Origin: Streptomyces sp. NBC_01232
GTDB taxonomy: Bacteria > Actinomycetota > Actinomycetes > Streptomycetales > Streptomycetaceae
Direction of reading: 5' to 3'
Length of the DNA stretch: 64,000 nt
Assembly (NCBI RefSeq): GCF_035989885.1
Contig: NZ_CP108518.1
Span: forward strand, 1,550,001 to 1,614,000
This document shows, in pieces, positions 8,603 to 17,555 of the stretch (position 1 is its first letter; the number at the start of each line of letters is the position of its first letter). The notes under the pieces are model-generated. The model had not been told where the DNA came from and did no database searches. It saw only the letters and a list, made by a program, of their open reading frames with translations. Position numbers and translations under genes: made by a program.

Positions 8603-9055
8603 CTACGCGTTGGGGCGCAGGGTCCAGATGACAGTCATCTCGCCCGTCACGGCCTCGTCCTCGCGCTGGATGGCGATGGTGACCGGGAACTCGGGGCGGC
8701 CGCCGGCATCGAGTTCGGCGACGACCTCCGCGGCCGGGCGGCCGAGGGTGGCGGTGGCGGTGACGACGCCCTTGGCGAGCTTCTTGTAGCCGATCTCGGC
8801 CCTGACGGCGAGCGGCACGGCGCGCGAGAGCTGGTCGCCGAAGGCGGCCAGGACAATCGCGCCGCTCGCGGACTCGGCGAGGGTGAACATGGCGCCGGCG
8901 TGCGGGCCGCCGACGTGGTTGTGGTAGTCGGGCTGGTCCGGGAGCCGGACGACCGCGCGCTCGGGGGTGGTCTCCAGGAACTGGAGGTTCAGGGTCCGGG
9001 CCATCGGCACCGTCGCGGCGAGCAGTTCGCCCACGTTCATCTGATCTGCGCTCAT
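8603..9055 (-). CDS. hotdog-fold thioesterase-like protein (DUF4442/PaaI type)
   Basis: The 150-residue single-domain protein matches the hotdog fold used by acyl-CoA thioesterases. The central helix carries NHVGGPHAGAMFTLAESASG (about residues 46-65), the usual active-site region, and the closing strand is VTGEMTVIWTLR. Hydrolysis of an acyl- or aryl-CoA is the family role; the substrate is not predictable. The ATG start has only a weak ribosome site. A perfect 12-bp palindrome sits directly upstream, consistent with control by a TetR-like acyl-CoA-sensing repressor, though that is inference. Confidence 0.8.
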   Translation of the reverse strand: MSADQMNVGELLAATVPMARTLNLQFLETTPERAVVRLPDQPDYHNHVGGPHAGAMFTLAESASGAIVLAAFGDQLSRAVPLAVRAEIGYKKLAKGVVTATATLGRPAAEVVAELDAGGRPEFPVTIAIQREDEAVTGEMTVIWTLRPNA

Positions 9056-9067
9056 GAAACGCGATGT

Positions 9068-9079
9068 TACCCGCGGGTA
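9068..9079. promoter_or_regulatory. palindrome TACCCGCGGGTA, candidate operator
   Basis: The 12-bp perfect palindrome TACCCGCGGGTA lies 13 bp before the thioesterase start and 73 bp before the divergent lipoprotein-like gene. Its size and symmetry fit a TetR-type operator. No matching regulator gene is adjacent. Confidence 0.45.
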
Positions 9080-9151
9080 GTTCTCGTTGGCCAGAGCTTG
9101 CCAGGGGGTGGCCGTGGCTCCTCACGGTCACGGCCACTATCGTTACCGGCC

Positions 9152-10168
9152 ATGTGGCCAGGACAGCAGCAGCCGCCCGGGGGCGAACAGAACCCTCAGG
9201 ACGCGCAACAGAACCCGTACCAGCAGCAGCCGGGGCAGCCGAACCCGTACCAGCAGCAGCCCGGCTACGGATACCCGCAGCAGCCGGGGTACCAGCCGCC
9301 GCAGGCCGTTCCCGGCCAGCAGTGGGGCCAGCCCCAGATGCCCCAGCAGCCCCAGGGCGGCGGTGGGAGCCCGTACTCGACGAAGACCGTGGCCATCGTC
9401 GCCGCGGCCGCGGTCGTCGTGGCGGCCGCCGGGACCGGCGCGTTCGTCCTGACCCGGGACGACAAGAACACCGAGGCCAACGACAAGCCGCCGGCGGCCA
9501 GCTCCTCGGCGCCGGTCTCCGACGCACCCGCCCCGGCCGGCAGCAGCGCGAACCCGCGGGCCGGCGGCAGCGCCCAGCCCGTCATCCCGGGCTGGAAGGT
9601 CGTCGTCAACACGAAGTACGGCGTCGCCTACGACGTGCCCCCCGAGTGGAACGTCAACGAATCCGGAGTGTCCCTCTTCTACGAGGACGAGGTGAAGAAG
9701 GACGGCAGCCCCGTCATCACCATGAGCGGGACCGCCACCTTCAAGGGAGAGTGGTGCACGGTCGACAAGAACGCGGACGGCCGCGTCGAGAAGTTCTCGA
9801 TCGCCGACGCCGGCGTCAAGGGTGCCCAGGGCGCCAAGGACACCGGTCAGGCGGCGCACGACAACACCGGCACCTGGGCCTGGGCCGCGTTCGCGCAGAA
9901 GGAGCCCAAGGGAACGGTCAAGGTGACCGACCCCAAGGAGTTCACGTCCGCCTCCGGCCTCAAGGGCCACACCGTGGTGGCGACCGCTGCGAACGTGAAG
10001 AAGGAGCACAAGTGCTCCACCGACGGCAAGGCGATCGGCTTCGCCTTCAAGAACACCGTCGGTGACTTCGCCAGCTTCGCGCTCATCAGCGCGTCCGGTG
10101 TGAAGGAAGAGGTCCAGGCCGACGTCTACGACAAGATCCTCAGCTCCGTCCGGCTCACCACCCCGTGA
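9152..10168 (+). CDS. membrane-anchored protein with Q/P-rich N-terminus
   Basis: The 338-residue protein starts with about 70 residues rich in QQP and NPYQQQPG repeats. One transmembrane segment follows (TVAIVAAAAVVVAAAGTGAF, about 77-96), then a flexible Ser/Ala/Pro linker and a globular extracellular domain from about residue 150 (VNTKYGVAYDVPPEWNV onward). Two cysteines, in GEWCTV and HKCSTD, may pair. This is a common actinobacterial layout of unknown function. The ATG at 9152 is the first start that includes the QP-rich region. A long hairpin follows the stop. Confidence 0.82.
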   Translation: MWPGQQQPPGGEQNPQDAQQNPYQQQPGQPNPYQQQPGYGYPQQPGYQPPQAVPGQQWGQPQMPQQPQGGGGSPYSTKTVAIVAAAAVVVAAAGTGAFVLTRDDKNTEANDKPPAASSSAPVSDAPAPAGSSANPRAGGSAQPVIPGWKVVVNTKYGVAYDVPPEWNVNESGVSLFYEDEVKKDGSPVITMSGTATFKGEWCTVDKNADGRVEKFSIADAGVKGAQGAKDTGQAAHDNTGTWAWAAFAQKEPKGTVKVTDPKEFTSASGLKGHTVVATAANVKKEHKCSTDGKAIGFAFKNTVGDFASFALISASGVKEEVQADVYDKILSSVRLTTP

Positions 10169-10182
10169 TCCCCGCGTCCCGT

Positions 10183-10222
10183 GTCCCGGGTCGGAGATCC
10201 GTTTGGATTCTCGGCCCGGGAC
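10183..10222 (+). terminator. long hairpin after the Q/P-rich protein gene
   Basis: GTCCCGGG at 10183-10190 pairs with CCCGGGAC at 10215-10222. The inner bases (tcggagatcc / ggattctcgg) pair with two wobbles and one mismatch around a GTTT loop. The stem is about 18 bp without a U-tract, as is common in Streptomyces. It begins 15 bp after the stop at 10168. Confidence 0.65.
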
Positions 10223-10237
10223 GGGGATAGTCCGGGG

Positions 10238-11599
10238 GTGAGCTCTCCCCGCACCGCAGCACCCCGTACACCCGCAAGCCGCCGCCCCGCCTGGGCCGGA
10301 CGCAACTACAGCCTGCTCACGGGTGCGGCGATCGTGACGAACCTGGGGAGCCACGGGGCGCTCATCGCGGCCGCCTTCGCGGTGATGGAGGCCGGCGGAT
10401 CCGGCGGCGACGTCGGTCTGGTCGCGGCCGCCCGCACGCTGCCGCTCGTACTCTTCCTGCTCATCGGCGGCGCGGTCGCCGACCGGGTGCCCCGCCACCG
10501 CGTGATGGTCGCGGCCAACGCCCTCAACTGCCTCTCGCAGGCCGCCTTCGCCCTCCTCGTCCTCACCGGCGATCCCCAGCTGTGGCAGATGATGCTGCTG
10601 ACCGCCCTGTGCGGCACCGGCACCGCCTTCTTCAACCCCGCGGCCGAGGGCATGCTGCTGTCCACGGTCTCCGGCGAACACGCCAACCGTGCCTTCGCCC
10701 TCTTCCGCATGGCGATGAACGGCGCCGGCATCGGCGGCGCCGCCCTCGGCGGAGCGATGATCGCCGCGATGGGACCGGGCTGGGTCCTGGCGGCCGACGC
10801 GGCGGCCTTCGCGGTCGCCGGCGCCCTGCGCGCCTTCCTCGACGTCAGCCACGTCCCCGACCGGGCCCCCGGCGGCGGCCTGCTGTCCGATCTGCGCGAG
10901 GGCTGGGTGGAGGTCCGCACCCGCCCCTGGCTGTGGAGCATCGTGCTCCAGTTCTCCGTCGTGGTCGCCGTCGTGGGCGCCGCCGACGCGGTCTACGGAC
11001 CTCTGGTCGCCCGGGACCAACTGGGCGGGCCCGCGCCCTGGGGCGTGGCCCTGGCCCTCTTCGGGGTCGGCACCATCGCCGGGGCGGTCCTGATGATCGC
11101 GTGGAAACCGCGCCGGCTGCTGCTGGTCGGCACCCTGTGCGTGTTCCCGCTGGCGCTGCCCTCGGCGGGACTGGCCGTGCCGCTGCCCGTGTGGGGGCTG
11201 TGCGTGGTGATGTTCATCAGCGGCGCCGCGATAGAGGTGTTCGGCGTGAACTGGATGACCGCCATGCACCAGGAGATCCCGGAGGAGAAGTTCTCCCGGG
11301 TCACGGCCTACGACTGGTTCGGCTCGGTGTCGATGCTCCCGCTGGCCACCGCCCTCGCCGGGCCGGCCGAATCGGCCTTCGGACGCACCCAGGCCCTGTG
11401 GGGCTGCGCGCTCCTGGTCGTCCTGCCCACCGCCCTCGTGCTGCTGGTCCCGGACGTCCGCCGCATGACCCGCAGGTCCCACGGCAAGACCCTCGCGCCA
11501 GCCGGTCAGATCCCGACGCCTGCGGACCCCGCACCGGTCGGCCCGGCCCGGGCTCCGGCCGATCCGGCGCCGTCCCCCGCCGACCCGGCCGGTCCCTGA
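10238..11599 (+). CDS. MFS transporter
   Basis: The 453-residue protein is a twelve-helix major facilitator of the enterobactin-exporter (DHA3-like) type. Its loop 2-3 motif reads GGAVADRVPRHRVMV, and EGMLLSTVSGEHANRA follows helix four. The C-terminal 50 residues are a basic, Pro/Ala-rich cytoplasmic tail with PADPAP-type repeats. The GTG at 10238 is chosen because an earlier in-frame GTG (10181) would lie inside the terminator hairpin. It is probably a drug or siderophore exporter; the substrate is unknown. Confidence 0.85.
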   Translation: MSSPRTAAPRTPASRRPAWAGRNYSLLTGAAIVTNLGSHGALIAAAFAVMEAGGSGGDVGLVAAARTLPLVLFLLIGGAVADRVPRHRVMVAANALNCLSQAAFALLVLTGDPQLWQMMLLTALCGTGTAFFNPAAEGMLLSTVSGEHANRAFALFRMAMNGAGIGGAALGGAMIAAMGPGWVLAADAAAFAVAGALRAFLDVSHVPDRAPGGGLLSDLREGWVEVRTRPWLWSIVLQFSVVVAVVGAADAVYGPLVARDQLGGPAPWGVALALFGVGTIAGAVLMIAWKPRRLLLVGTLCVFPLALPSAGLAVPLPVWGLCVVMFISGAAIEVFGVNWMTAMHQEIPEEKFSRVTAYDWFGSVSMLPLATALAGPAESAFGRTQALWGCALLVVLPTALVLLVPDVRRMTRRSHGKTLAPAGQIPTPADPAPVGPARAPADPAPSPADPAGP

Positions 11600-11674
11600 C
11601 GCAGCACCCGTTCCTGACGCATCGCCCGTCCCTGCGCTCTGCCCGGCCCTGACGCAGCGGTCGGCGCCGGCGGC

Positions 11675-12523
11675 TCAGCCCAGGCTGAACGCGCCCTCCG
11701 GCGGCGCCGGGGAGGGGGCCGCGTCCGCATCGGCCACGGGCACCGCCCCCTTCCTGAACCGGCTCAGCCCGTCCCCGTACTCCACCCTGGCGGGAAACGC
11801 GTCGGACGCGCACCGCCGGGCCAGCGCGCCCACCTCCAGCGGGGCGTCGGAGGCCAGCAGCACGGCGTTCCCGAAGCGCCTCCCCCGCAGCACCGCCGGC
11901 TCGGCGATCAGCGCCAGCTCACCGAACGCCTCCGCGAAGTTCGCCACCTGCGCCCGCAGGAAGTCGAAGGGCGCCCCGTCGGCGAGGTTCGCCGCGTACA
12001 GCCCGCCGGGCCGCAGCACCCGCGCGGCCGCCCGCGCGTACTCCACCGACGTCAGCTGCGCCGGCACCCGCGAGCCGCCGAACACATCGGCCACCACCAC
12101 GTCCACGCTGTCGGCGGGCGCCGCCTCCAGCCAGGCCCGGGCATCGGCCGTGTGCACCGTGACCCCGGATTCCTCCGGCAGCGGCAGGTGCTCGGCCACC
12201 AGCTCGACCAGGCCCGCGTCGAACTCGACGACGCTCTGGCGGGATCCTGGCCGGGTCGCCGCGGCATAGCGCGGCAGGGTGAGCGCGCCCCCGCCGAGGT
12301 GCAGGACGTCCAGCGCGAGACCCGGCCCGGCGACGCAGTCCAGGACGTGCGCGAGGCGGCGTACGTACTCGAATTCCAGGTGCTGCGGATCGTCGAGGTC
12401 CACATACGACTGCGGGGCCCCGTCGACGGTCAGCAGCCACGCCCGGTCCCGGTCCACGTCCGGCATCAGCTTGGCGGTGCCCTGGCCCACGTCCCGGACG
12501 ACCGGGATCTGTTCGTCGCTCAC
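11675..12523 (-). CDS. spermidine synthase-like methyltransferase-fold protein
   Basis: The 282-residue protein has the Rossmann core of polyamine synthases: LDVLHLGGGALTLPRYA (cofactor loop, about residue 72), VVEFDAGLVELV (acidic residue on strand two) and VDVVVADVFGGSRVP (catalytic-Asp region). Such actinobacterial proteins are usually annotated spermidine synthase but lack proof of aminopropyl transfer. The GTG at 12523 has GGAG only two bases away, so the true start may differ slightly. It follows the patatin gene on the same strand. Confidence 0.8.
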   Translation of the reverse strand: MSDEQIPVVRDVGQGTAKLMPDVDRDRAWLLTVDGAPQSYVDLDDPQHLEFEYVRRLAHVLDCVAGPGLALDVLHLGGGALTLPRYAAATRPGSRQSVVEFDAGLVELVAEHLPLPEESGVTVHTADARAWLEAAPADSVDVVVADVFGGSRVPAQLTSVEYARAAARVLRPGGLYAANLADGAPFDFLRAQVANFAEAFGELALIAEPAVLRGRRFGNAVLLASDAPLEVGALARRCASDAFPARVEYGDGLSRFRKGAVPVADADAAPSPAPPEGAFSLG

Positions 12524-12612
12524 CGCTCCATTGTCCGGCAGGGGCCACGCGGGCTTCGGGCGGCCTCCGGGCGGCCCCGGGCCCATCCCTTCGGGCAGGC
12601 ACCACAGACACC

Positions 12613-13467
12613 TCAGGCCGCGTCGGCCGACCAGAGCGCAGCAGCCTCCCGGGCGTGCTCCTCGGCCTGCGCCAGGCCCGCCCGAGCCGCCGGGTCCCGC
12701 CGGGCCGGATCCAGCACGTTGCGCCCGAACACCTTGCGGGCGGCCGACGACGGGGTGATCAGCAGCACCCGCGCACCCGCCTCCCGCAGCCGGGCGGCCT
12801 GCGCCGACGGGCTGGGTACCAGCCCGGAGCCGAGCGACATCGGGGCGAGGATCACCACACGTCCATAACCGGCAGCCAGGTCGGCATTGGTGGCCGAGCG
12901 GATTCCGCCGTCGATGAAGCGGCGGCCGCCGACCGTCACCGGCGGCCACACCCCCGGCACCGCGCAGCTCGCCGAGACCGCGTCGACGAGCCCGCCGCCG
13001 CCGCCCCGCTCGAACGCCTTGAGCTCACCGCTGAGCGCGTCCACCGCCGTGACGACGAGCCGCCGCTCCGGCCACTCGTGCGAGACCAGCCGGGCGGCCA
13101 GGACCTTGCGCCGCTCCGCCTCCGCGCCGGTGTCCGCGGCCAGCGCCAGGGCGCCGACCCGCTGCCGGTAGGCCGTGGCGGAGCGCGAGCGCGCCATCGC
13201 GACGGCGTAGCGGGCTATGAGCCCGGCCCCCAGCTTCGCCACGGCCTCGCCGGCCGGGTCCCCGAGCTGGCGCTCGTACAGTTCCTGCGCGGTGAGCAGT
13301 CCGGAGGTCAGCTGGGCCCCGACCACCGAACCGGCCGAGGTGCCGACGACCAGGTCCGCGGTGGTGAGGTCCACTCCCGCGCGGGCGAGCCCGTACAGGA
13401 TTCCGCACTCCCAGCCGATACCGGTCAGTCCCCCGCCGCCGAGCACCAGTGCCGTGTCGCCGCCCAT
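12613..13467 (-). CDS. patatin-like phospholipase
   Basis: The 284-residue protein shows all patatin landmarks: the oxyanion-hole loop GGGGLTGIGWE (residues 10-20), the nucleophile elbow GTSAGS with S44, and the catalytic aspartate in FIDGGIRSATNADL near residue 180. It should hydrolyse acyl ester bonds of phospholipids or other lipids through a Ser-Asp dyad. No signal peptide is visible, so it is probably cytoplasmic or peripheral. It is transcribed in the same direction as tuf3, with a large hairpin between them, and the spermidine-synthase-like gene follows 89 bp on. Confidence 0.9.
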   Translation of the reverse strand: MGGDTALVLGGGGLTGIGWECGILYGLARAGVDLTTADLVVGTSAGSVVGAQLTSGLLTAQELYERQLGDPAGEAVAKLGAGLIARYAVAMARSRSATAYRQRVGALALAADTGAEAERRKVLAARLVSHEWPERRLVVTAVDALSGELKAFERGGGGGLVDAVSASCAVPGVWPPVTVGGRRFIDGGIRSATNADLAAGYGRVVILAPMSLGSGLVPSPSAQAARLREAGARVLLITPSSAARKVFGRNVLDPARRDPAARAGLAQAEEHAREAAALWSADAA

Positions 13468-13492
13468 CTCCGCCCGCCCCTCCGCTCATGCC

Positions 13493-13535
13493 TGTGGTGA
13501 CGGCAGTCTGGCGCAGCCGGGCCACCGTCACCACA
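13493..13535. terminator. 11-bp perfect inverted repeat between tuf3 and the patatin gene
   Basis: TGTGGTGACGG (13493-13503) and CCGTCACCACA (13525-13535) are exact inverse complements around a 21-base loop. The element lies 87 bp downstream of the tuf3 stop and 26 bp upstream of the patatin start, both on the minus strand. It could end tuf3 transcription or serve as an operator for the patatin gene; the sequence does not decide. Confidence 0.5.
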
Positions 13536-13621
13536 GAGGGGTCCGTATCGGACCCGCACAAGAGCCTCGTCGGTCCGGGGCCGGCCCCGGACCGGGCCCA
13601 GAAGACCCGGTCGGGCCCGGA

Positions 13622-14803
13622 TCACCCCAGTACGGCCGTCACCGTCCCCGCGCCTACGGTCCGCCCGCCCTCACGGATCGCGAAGCCGAGCCCCGACTCC
13701 AGCGGGACGTCCCGGCCGAGCTCGACGGTCATCGTGACCGTCTCCCCGGGCCGGGCCACGGCGGCCCCGCCCAGGTCCACGTCCCCCACCACGTCGGCGG
13801 TGCGGATGTAGAACTGCGGCCGGTAGCCGCTGGCGACCGGCGTCGTACGCCCTCCCTCGCGCCCGGAGAGCACGTACACCTGCGCCGTGAACCGGCGCTG
13901 CGGCGTCACGCTGCCGGGCGCGGCCACCACGTGCCCGCGGCGCACGCCGTCGCGCGGCACTCCGCGCAGCAGCAGCGCGACGTTGTCCCCGGCCTCGGCG
14001 GACTCCATCGGCTTGCCGAAGGTCTCCAGCCCGGTGACGACCGTCTCGACGGGCTCGCCGTCGCCGCCGAGGACCGCCACGCGGTCCCCGAGTCGGACGG
14101 TGCCCCGCTCGACGGCGCCGGTCACGACGGTCCCGCGCCCGGTGATGGTCAGCACGTTCTCCACCGGCAGCAGGAACGGCGCGTCCGTGTAGCGCACCGG
14201 GGTCGGCACGTACGTGTCCACCGCGTCCAGCAGCGCCTGGATCGCCTGCGTCCACCGCGGGTCGCCCTCCAGCGCGCCGAGTCCGGAGACCCGTACGACC
14301 GGCGCGGCGTCACCGCCGTAACCGTGCGCGGTGAGCAGCTCGCGGACCTCCAGCTCGACCAGGTCGGTCAGCTCGGGGTCCCCGGCGTCGGCCTTGTTGA
14401 GCGCCACCACGATGTGGTCGACGCCGACCTGCCGGGCGAGGAGCACGTGCTCGGCCGTCTGTGGCATGACCCCGTCGAGCGCGGAGACGACGAGGATCGC
14501 CCCGTCGAGTTGGGCGGCGCCCGTGACCATGTTCTTGATGTAGTCGGCGTGACCTGGCATGTCCACGTGGGCGTAGTGCCGGGTGTCGGTCTCGTACTCG
14601 ACGTGCGTGAGGTTGATGGTGATGCCGCGCCGGGACTCCTCGGGCGCCCGGTCGATGCGGTCGAACGGGACGAAGGAGGCGCCGCCGCTCGCGGCGAGGA
14701 CCTTGGTGATGGCGGCGGTGAGGGTGGTCTTGCCGTGGTCGACGTGACCCATGGTGCCGATGTTGAGGTGCGGCTTGGTGCGCACGAAGGCCGTCTTGGC
14801 CAT
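13622..14803 (-). CDS. tuf3: divergent elongation factor Tu (EF-Tu3)
   Basis: The 393-residue GTPase delivers aminoacyl-tRNA to the ribosome. It has G1 GHVDHGKT (19-26), G2 RGITI (59-63), G3 DMPGH (81-85; canonical EF-Tu has DCPGH) and G4 NKAD (136-139), followed by the two beta-barrel domains. It differs from housekeeping EF-Tu at many positions, and no fusA/rps neighbours are present. Both features match the extra tuf3 gene of Streptomyces. Published work on S. ramocissimus and S. coelicolor tuf3 links it to stringent control and, for the protein, to altered elfamycin response. The start ATG at 14803 follows an unusual structured leader. Confidence 0.92.
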   Translation of the reverse strand: MAKTAFVRTKPHLNIGTMGHVDHGKTTLTAAITKVLAASGGASFVPFDRIDRAPEESRRGITINLTHVEYETDTRHYAHVDMPGHADYIKNMVTGAAQLDGAILVVSALDGVMPQTAEHVLLARQVGVDHIVVALNKADAGDPELTDLVELEVRELLTAHGYGGDAAPVVRVSGLGALEGDPRWTQAIQALLDAVDTYVPTPVRYTDAPFLLPVENVLTITGRGTVVTGAVERGTVRLGDRVAVLGGDGEPVETVVTGLETFGKPMESAEAGDNVALLLRGVPRDGVRRGHVVAAPGSVTPQRRFTAQVYVLSGREGGRTTPVASGYRPQFYIRTADVVGDVDLGGAAVARPGETVTMTVELGRDVPLESGLGFAIREGGRTVGAGTVTAVLG

Positions 14804-14851
14804 GATTCATTCCCGTGTCTTGAAGCTGGAACGGGACCCCGGAAGCGAGCC

Positions 14852-14894
14852 GACCCTCCCCCTGCGGGGTCCGCCGGACGATCCGGGAAGGGTC
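14852..14894 (-). promoter_or_regulatory. stem-loop in the tuf3 leader
   Basis: GACCCTCCC at 14852-14860 pairs with GGGAAGGGTC at 14885-14894 with one mismatch, and GTCC/GGAC (14869-14872/14876-14879) forms an inner hairpin. The structure lies 49 bp upstream of the tuf3 ATG, and its distal arm includes the stop codon of the small upstream ORF. That arrangement resembles an attenuator or a processing site. Confidence 0.45.
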
Positions 14895-15039
14895 AGCTTC
14901 GTGCGCCGTCGAATGCGGCGGAGACAGGTGCGAAGAAGAGCGCGAAGAACGCTGCGAAGACGGATGCGCCTTCGACTGCGGCAGCCTTCGGCGCGTCCGC
15001 GACTGCGGACGGCGCTGCGAGGAAGGCGTACCGGTTCAT
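14893..15039 (-). CDS. possible 48-residue leader peptide upstream of tuf3
   Basis: An ATG at 15037-15039 opens a 48-codon frame ending in TGA at 14893-14895, 89 bp before tuf3 and in the same direction. The predicted product is extremely Ala/Phe-rich (17 Ala, 7 Phe), with a hydrophobic stretch VFAAFFALFFAPVSAAF, and begins MNRYAFLAAPS. AGGATCAGGGG precedes the start. It could be a small membrane peptide or a leader peptide whose translation affects the following stem-loop. Chance ORFs of this size are common in GC-rich DNA, so this is a candidate only. Confidence 0.3.
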   Translation of the reverse strand: MNRYAFLAAPSAVADAPKAAAVEGASVFAAFFALFFAPVSAAFDGARS

Positions 15040-15102
15040 GCCCCTGATCCTGCCGGACGCTCCGGGGCGCGTCGAATGAATTACCGCTGAACCGCCGCGC
15101 GG

Positions 15103-15819
15103 TCAGAGGTGCTTGAGCGCCTCGCGCACGGACAGCGGGGACAGCGTGTCGCCTTCGGCCTCGACGAAGGCGCGCACGGCGCCCGGGTCCGTCTTCGCAT
15201 ACTCCCGCAGGGCCCAGCCGATCGCCTTGCGCAGGAAGAAGTCCGGATGGCCGGCCTGCCGTCGGCAGTAGCCGAAGAGCCGCCCGGTGTCGGTGGCGGA
15301 CTTGAAGCGGAGCTGGTGGAGCAGGGCGGTGCGGGCGAGCCAGAGGTTCTCGTCCTCGATCCACTCGTCCATCACGGCCGCGAGCCCCGGGTCGGCGGCG
15401 ACCAGCGGTCCGGCCGTGTGCGCGGCCAGCAGGTCGACGGTGTCCCACCAGGGGACGGTGACGATGAGGTGGCGGACCACCGGCAGGAGGCCGGAGGAGC
15501 AGCGCGCGACGTGCCGGCGCAGGTAGTCCACCGCGAAGTAGTGGTACTCGCGCTCCGGGAGGAGCCAGCAGCGCAGTGCGAGCGCCGCGCAGTCCGTCCC
15601 GGAGGGCTTCGGAGTGTCCTTGGTCACTGTCCTCGACAGTTCCCGGCGCTGCGGGGTGGGGATGCCGAGGAAGGGTGCGACGTCCTTCATGTAGGCGGCC
15701 ATGGCCCGGGCCCGCTCGGGGTCGGCCGCCGGCGCGTACGTCCCCGTCAGCCGCTCCAGCAGGGTGTCCGCGAGGTCGCTGCGGGGAACCTCCGGGGGTC
15801 GCTCGCCGTTCGACAGCAT
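15103..15819 (-). CDS. DNA alkylation repair protein (AlkD family)
   Basis: The 238-residue all-helical protein matches the AlkD HEAT-like-repeat DNA glycosylases, which remove N3- and N7-alkylated bases. The conserved blocks are VPWWDTVDLLAAH (about residue 125), DEWIEDENLWLARTALL (about 152; tryptophans and acidic residues lining the DNA face) and FFLRKAIGWALREYAKTDP near 195. The closing AFVEAEGDTLSPLSVREALKHL is also typical. The ATG at 15819 has a weak ribosome site. It is transcribed away from the TVP38-like gene. No alkylation-response operator is evident. Confidence 0.87.
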   Translation of the reverse strand: MLSNGERPPEVPRSDLADTLLERLTGTYAPAADPERARAMAAYMKDVAPFLGIPTPQRRELSRTVTKDTPKPSGTDCAALALRCWLLPEREYHYFAVDYLRRHVARCSSGLLPVVRHLIVTVPWWDTVDLLAAHTAGPLVAADPGLAAVMDEWIEDENLWLARTALLHQLRFKSATDTGRLFGYCRRQAGHPDFFLRKAIGWALREYAKTDPGAVRAFVEAEGDTLSPLSVREALKHL

Positions 15820-15868
15820 GAGGCCCAGATTACGGCGCGACGCCGCATACGTCGGCTACTCTCCCGGG

Positions 15869-16597
15869 ATGTCCCTCCTCCTGGCGCCGTGGACCCGGCT
15901 GTCGCTGCTCGTCGTGCTGCTCGTGGCGGCCGGCGTGTGCGTGCTGCTGTACGAGCCTCAGCGCATCCTCTCGGAGGGCTGGCCCCCGGGGCTCCCGGTG
16001 GGCACCGCGGTCCTGCTGTTCGCAGCCGCGTACGGCGTGTGCGTGTCGGCCTTCGTGCCGCGCCCCCTGCTCAATCTGGCTGCGGGAGCCGTCTTCGGCA
16101 CCCAGTTCGGCCTCGTGGCGGCGGTCGGCGGGACGGTGCTCGGCGCCGGTATCGCCTTCGGGCTGGGCCGGATCATGGGCCAGGAGGCTTTGCGGCCGTT
16201 GCTGCGCGGGCGCTGGCTCGAGGCGGCCGACGGCCAGCTCAGCCGGCACGGTTTCCGCTCGATGCTCGCCGTCCGGCTCTTCCCCGGAGTGCCGTTCGTC
16301 GTGGCCAACTACTGCGCCTCGGTGTCCCGCTGCGGCTGGGGCCCCTTCCTCCTCGCCACGGCGATCGGCGTCGTCCCGAACACGACCGCGTACGTGATCG
16401 CGGGCGCCAGTGCCTCCTCCCCCGGATCGCCCGCGTTCCTCGTCTCGTTCGGCTTCATCGTGGTCTCCGTGGTGGGCGCCGGAGTCGTCGCGTGGCGCAA
16501 GCGGCACCGCCTGGCACCCCCTCGAACCCAGGATCAGGTGCCCGAACTGACGCTTCAGCACCCCCCTGTGGTCATGGGCGCTTCGCACGGGCCCTAG
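15869..16597 (+). CDS. TVP38/TMEM64-family membrane protein
   Basis: The 242-residue protein has about six membrane helices and the VTT-domain motifs NLAAGAVFGTQFGLVAAVGGTVLGAG (about residue 70) and LAVRLFPGVPFVVANYCASVS (about 140). This fold is shared with DedA proteins and includes the re-entrant loops thought to move lipids. The ATG at 15869 follows TCTCCCGGG, a weak ribosome site; an upstream in-frame start at 15701 would overlap the divergent AlkD gene and is less likely. A basic tail of about 40 residues faces the cytoplasm. Confidence 0.82.
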   Translation: MSLLLAPWTRLSLLVVLLVAAGVCVLLYEPQRILSEGWPPGLPVGTAVLLFAAAYGVCVSAFVPRPLLNLAAGAVFGTQFGLVAAVGGTVLGAGIAFGLGRIMGQEALRPLLRGRWLEAADGQLSRHGFRSMLAVRLFPGVPFVVANYCASVSRCGWGPFLLATAIGVVPNTTAYVIAGASASSPGSPAFLVSFGFIVVSVVGAGVVAWRKRHRLAPPRTQDQVPELTLQHPPVVMGASHGP

Positions 16598-16645
16598 CAT
16601 CGGACGCGAACTGCCCGACGATCACAAGGACGAGCGCACCCCGAC

Positions 16646-17524
16646 ATGAGCTGGTTCGAATCCCTAATCCTCGGTCTCGTCCAGGGGCTTACGGAGTTCC
16701 TCCCGATCTCCTCCAGCGCCCACCTGCGGCTGACCGCGGCGTTCGCCGGCTGGCACGACCCAGGAGCGGCCTTCACCGCGATCACCCAGATCGGCACCGA
16801 GGCCGCCGTGCTGATCTACTTCCGCAAGGACATCGCGCGGATCATCTCCACCTGGTTCCGCTCCCTGTACACCAAGGAGCTGCGCTCCGAGCAGGACGCC
16901 AAGATGGGCTGGCTGGTGATCGTCGGCTCGATTCCGATCGGCGTGCTCGGTCTGGTCTTCAAGGACGCGATCGTGGGCCCGGCCCGCGACCTGCGGCTGA
17001 CGGCCACCACCCTGATCCTCATGGGCATCGTGCTCGGCATCGCCGACCGGCTGGCCGCCCGCGACGAGGAGGGCGGCCGGCACCGGGCGATCCGCGAGCG
17101 CAAGACGCTCCAGCAGCTGGGCGTGAAGGACGGCCTGATCTTCGGTCTCTGCCAGGCGATGGCCCTGATCCCGGGTGTCTCCCGGTCCGGCGCGACGATC
17201 TCCGGCGGTCTGCTGCTCGGCTTCACCCGCGAGGCCGCGGCCCGCTACTCCTTCCTCCTCGCGATCCCGGCCGTACTGGCCTCGGGAGCGTTCGAGATCA
17301 AGGACGTGATGGAGAACCCGGGCCACATCTCCTGGGGTCCGACGATCTTCGCGACGGTCATCGCCTTCTTCGTGGGCTACGCCGTGATCGCGTGGTTCAT
17401 GAAGTTCATCTCGACCAAGAGCTTCATGCCCTTCGTGATCTACCGGATCCTCCTGGGCATCCTGCTGTTCGTGCTGATCGGCACGGACGTGCTGAGCCCG
17501 CACGCCGGTGAGTCCGGCTCGTAG
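16646..17524 (+). CDS. uppP: undecaprenyl-diphosphatase
   Basis: The 292-residue polytopic membrane enzyme recycles undecaprenyl pyrophosphate to the monophosphate carrier for cell-wall synthesis, and overproduction gives bacitracin resistance in other species. Both active-site blocks are intact: QGLTEFLPISSSAHL at residues 13-27 and PGVSRSGATISGG near 175. The length is normal for actinobacterial UppP. The ATG at 16646 follows ACAAGGACGAGCG. A very stable hairpin follows the gene, so it is probably monocistronic. Confidence 0.95.
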   Translation: MSWFESLILGLVQGLTEFLPISSSAHLRLTAAFAGWHDPGAAFTAITQIGTEAAVLIYFRKDIARIISTWFRSLYTKELRSEQDAKMGWLVIVGSIPIGVLGLVFKDAIVGPARDLRLTATTLILMGIVLGIADRLAARDEEGGRHRAIRERKTLQQLGVKDGLIFGLCQAMALIPGVSRSGATISGGLLLGFTREAAARYSFLLAIPAVLASGAFEIKDVMENPGHISWGPTIFATVIAFFVGYAVIAWFMKFISTKSFMPFVIYRILLGILLFVLIGTDVLSPHAGESGS

Positions 17525-17555
17525 CGGAGCCCAATTCCACCACTTCGCGTGAACC

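Noticed and set aside
16655..16666. GGTTCGAATCCC resembles the T-arm core of a tRNA or a phage attachment site
   Set aside because: It is the coding start of uppP (SWFESL). No acceptor stem, anticodon arm or second copy is present.
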